Of a stretch of 64,000 nt of DNA, positions 61,060-64,000 are shown in pieces (position 1 is the first letter of the stretch; each line of letters begins with the position of its first letter). The translations under genes and the position numbers were made by a program. The notes under the pieces were generated by a model. It ran no database searches and had not been told where the DNA came from. It saw only the letters and a list, made by a program, of their open reading frames with translations. Source of the stretch: Agrocybe praecox (Eukaryota > Basidiomycota > Agaricomycetes > Agaricales > Agrocybaceae); NCBI GenBank assembly GCA_964017145.1, contig OZ024848.1, positions 446,501 through 510,500 of the forward strand, written 5' to 3'.

Positions 61060-61618
61060 TCATCTGCTGTACTGCTTCCCCATAACCAAGATTGTTCCCT
61101 CTGCTGTAGTGTATTTGCAGTCTTGATCTGCGGTGGAAGGCATGGAATTGGGGGTACTAGGCGGAAGAATTGAAGGGTGTGGGTTCAGTCGACCTGTAGG
61201 CCTTCCGAGGGCGCCTGTCCTTGGAGTTCCTAGAAGTCTGGATGTGCGTGGGGTATCAACCGCCGAGGGAATTGGCGAGATGTATGTTGCCTCCAGTGAT
61301 ATTTGTATATGTGCTAGAAGATCGAGGAGAATCTCTGGCGGGTTACTTGGGTCTCCTGCAGGTTCCCCCACTGGATTTTTGATTCGAAGAACCAGCAGCT
61401 ACTGCAACTGTTCATCTGTCATTGGTAAATGGGCCGGAATCTAGTCTATATTGCAATAACTTACCAAAGAATGCCTACTTTCGTTCTATCGAGTTGGCGT
61501 GGGCCTTCTCTAGCCATGAATCAGCCGGTAATTCTGGAGGAAATTGAAGAGATGTATCGGGTATCAAAAGATTGAGAACGGAAGTAGAAAAAAAAACTTG
61601 GTCAAGCGACAACGCCAT
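61060..61618 (-). pseudogene. truncated gene remnant, possibly N-terminus of a TRAPP (Trs65-like) subunit
   Basis: Read on the minus strand, MALSLDQVFFSTSVLNLLIP starts at 61618 and runs to HANSIERK. After a likely intron the frame resumes as IPAHLPMTDEQLQ, then an in-frame TAG (61399-61401), then LLVLRIKNPVGEPAGDPSN, ILLDLLAHIQISLEATYISP and PSTADQDCKYTTAEGTILV up to a stop at 61060. The blocks on both sides of the TAG look like one conserved protein with an extended basic/proline region, but the splice junction does not close cleanly and the C-terminal bulk is missing. The order and wording remind me of fungal Trs65 N-termini; that identification is weak. It appears to be a decayed 5' fragment next to the inverted-repeat region. 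Confidence 0.4.
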
Positions 61619-62073
61619 CTCAGGAATGAAGAACGTTAATAGAAGGGGTTCACGATGTAAGCGCAACTTTAAGCGCGCATGATAGACTCGTCCACCTTTC
61701 TCGAACGCGATTTCTGTTCTGAATCCTGATTCAAGCGTTACATCAAGTCACACGCTCGGAATCACCTGCTTTACCCTTTAGGCCTCGTGACCTTATCGCG
61801 TGACGCGTCCTCCTCAACTTTAAAACCTGCGCGGTGGCCTCAGCTTCAGAGAGTACAAAGCTTGTGCCTTGCTACCCACCATCAAACAGCTAGTTAAATT
61901 TCACTACACCCCTCATTTCTACTGCAAGAAATATTGGCATATTATTATTAAATTAACACTGCTACCTAAATGCAGGTAGGCGACAATCATGGAAACATAG
62001 AATATCAATGAGGGCATAATATAAGTATAATAAAAGCTATGGAATTCATAAAATTCTTTGCCTCTTCAGTGCA
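61619..62073. other. intergenic
   Basis: 455 bp between the remnant and the DUF6533 gene. Nothing seen. Confidence 0.5.
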
Positions 62074-63634
62074 TTAATCGGCCCAAGTCGACCATGGGGC
62101 GACGGCTTTAGCATCGGGCCCAGGATATTTATCTTCCTTCTTCCGGACAGGCTCAAGCTTTATTCCCACTGGTGCAGAATTGTCGAGTGTACGACTTTGT
62201 TCATCGCGTGCAGACGATCCTTGGGATTTACTGCTTGTCTTGAGCTTTGATTCGTTACTACCCCACTTCGGCGGATTACTGGGATGTGATGCTGTGCTTC
62301 CGTGGGCTCCTCTGAGATTCAATACCAACCGGCACGATAATACAATTTCGAAGATAAGCGTTGGCCTTCAGAAAGTTTTTAGCATACTCTTAGACCCTTT
62401 GATAACTCAGTGCAGCTTACGTTAGGTTAACCGCTCTCAAGGTTTTTGGAACAGTAAGAAAAATAGTGACGTTGGCTAGATTCATGCTGAAGATGGCAAA
62501 GAAATAAAGCAAGCCATCCCGCCAGATAACGTCAAATAGAGGCACATTGAGCTGTTCCTTCCAGAAATGGTATGCTTTCCATGCAGTTAATCTGTTATCA
62601 TACTAAGTCTAATTCTTTTCCTCCACAACGATACTTGAAGCTTTACTTACAAAAATGTCAAGGCGTCATAAAACAAGGGAATAGTCTGTCGTCATATATA
62701 TTTAAAACGACGGCCAAATGTACGTATCCTAAAAAGCAGTTGCTTACCCAAAATGCAATTAGCCATCCAAAGGGACCCATGACTGCACCGCAAGGCGGTC
62801 GAGAGCCGGGTGGCCCTGGAATTGGAGGGGGCGGGGATGTTGTACTTATTGATATACCACCAATTATAATTTCCACAAGCAAAGTAAAGGCGAGGATGAA
62901 ACCTATGGTTTTACTTTGCGAGAATATCTAGATAGATGATCAGAACAAAACAAAGAGGTGTAGTAAAAAAGAAGAATACCGCATATACTCGACTTCCTAG
63001 AATCATCTGGGATAGAACCGTTGACAACAAAGCGCCTACTGGCTCAAAGAAGAAGACGTCTGTTGAGCCGATGTTATCATCCGCAAGTTCAAAAGTGGGA
63101 CAAAGATGATGCTCACGCTTGCAATGTGCCGGACTCCAAGCATCTGCAACCAAGGTGACGACAAAGCAGAGCCTGGATATAGTGAGTTGAATTTTATTCA
63201 GCCATCATTAAAATGGTCAAGCTCACTGCAAGAGACCAAAGTAACGGTTTACTAAAATAAGTGCTCAGTATTGGAGATGGTTATATGGCGACTAGGGACA
63301 TTGAAATCGCACTAACTGAGATAGAGTACGCTCGAGAACTATTAGATCGATCAGAACCAGATGCGCGACATAAAATGTCTATCTCTAACGTACGTTTAAT
63401 GGTCTCTTCCAGATCCGGTGATATTCCTTCGGTAGACAAAGCAGTAGCTCCCAGCCAAAGATACAAAATCTGTAAGAAAGCATCAATATCGGATACGACT
63501 CGGAGAAAAGAGGTCCAGACTAACGCTCCGATCGCCCATATCATGACAGCCTGCCCTTGCTTCTGCTTAACAAGTGCATCTTGAGGTATTGATGGCGGTC
63601 CTCCGAGCGTTGGTGGTGGGCCTTGAGGAGCCAT
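62074..63634 (-). CDS. DUF6533 seven-helix membrane protein (third member)
   Basis: Eight exons (63525-63634, 63390-63469, 63227-63251, 62980-63172, 62748-62927, 62651-62685, 62421-62591, 62074-62365) give exactly 361 residues. After a Pro/Gly N-terminus (MAPQGPPPTLGGPPSIPQ) come the DUF6533 block GWELLLCLPKEYHRIWKRP, NRYFGLLQLCFVV, a Cys-containing loop (HCKREHHLCPTF), SQMILGSRVYA in the LRVYALY position, and the helices IGFILAFTLLVEIIIGG and GPFGWLIAFW. Typical C-terminal elements follow: LTAWKAYHFWK, WRDGLLYFFAIFSMNLANV and SCRLVLNLRGAH. A polar tail (about 80 residues) follows. It is predicted to be a multi-pass membrane protein of unknown role, more typical of the family than the two members at the left end. 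The 138-bp intron 63252-63389 is unusually long and may hide another small exon. Confidence 0.82.
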
Positions 63635-64000
63635 AATTGCAGTCAATTTTTTTCCAGTGGAAGGAGGAAAAAGGAACCAGGAAATTCGCAGATGGAATCG
63701 TCGGGGCGGCGTCTTTTAATTAATTCATTTGGCTGACTCTACGCGCGCCCCAATGAAAATGTTTTAGATCTCTAACAGCGAACTCAGGAACCACCCGACA
63801 TTTCTATCAAATGCGTATTGTCCGGTATCCAGTGTCAAAGAACGAAAATGCAGACGTACCATATCCTGATATTAGGGGCCAATGCCGTTTCTAGCGGTAC
63901 AAAACATGATTCTCCATGTAGGCATAAACGGCCATCATGACTGATAGATATAATCAGAATCAAGACATAATATATAGCCAACACAAATCAGTGTCGTTCT
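63635..64000. other. right-edge intergenic
   Basis: Upstream region of the DUF6533 gene. No gene start seen before the window ends. Confidence 0.4.

Overview
This window is nuclear DNA of a mushroom-forming basidiomycete (Agaricomycetes). The grounds are genes cut by many GT-AG introns of about 45-70 bp, often with CTRAC-type branch sites; protein families that are expanded in that class (DUF6533 seven-helix membrane proteins, a DUF6589-type protein, Agaricomycete RecQ-like helicases); and eukaryotic housekeeping genes (cytosolic seryl-tRNA synthetase, Set1, recyclin-1, Jip5/WDR55, ALDH7). Exon coordinates were built by hand from splice signals and reading-frame continuity. Most models close exactly in frame; exceptions are stated. 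Family names come from recognised motifs, not from database searches.

Layout. 1-4.8 kb: a RecQ-like helicase (minus strand, cut by the left edge) head to head with a DUF6589-type gene (plus strand) that carries an in-frame TGA. This pair looks like an accessory or mobile module. 6.4-10.9 kb: two DUF6533 membrane-protein genes of the same design, with a 403-bp MITE-like element between them. 11.5-14.9 kb: recyclin-1 (F-box plus Sec10-like, ending in a CaaX box). 17.9-23.7 kb: a small acidic protein, a DXD glycosyltransferase and seryl-tRNA synthetase, all on the minus strand. 25.3-36 kb, plus strand: an F-box/leucine-rich protein, Jip5/WDR55, a mitochondrial ALDH7-type aldehyde dehydrogenase with a GC-AG intron and an 11-nt exon, and a coiled-coil-like protein. 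39.75 kb: an intron-containing tRNA-Asn(GTT). 40.6-46.6 kb: Set1 H3K4 methyltransferase. 48.3-49.8 kb: a Ser/Pro-rich hypothetical protein. 50.8-53.6 kb: a secreted S41-family peptidase with 15 exons, several under 35 nt. 55.3-59.9 kb: two hypothetical genes, bracketed by an inverted pair of about 150-bp repeats. 61-63.6 kb: a truncated gene remnant and a third DUF6533 protein.

The housekeeping genes are not a pathway or operon. They share a neighbourhood interrupted by accessory material at the left end (helicase/DUF6589, MITE) and in the 54-61 kb region (repeat pair, remnant). The candidate for a little-described system is the helicase/DUF6589 pair, whose second member keeps acidic residues that could form an RNase H-like catalytic centre. 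The copy here appears to be decaying.
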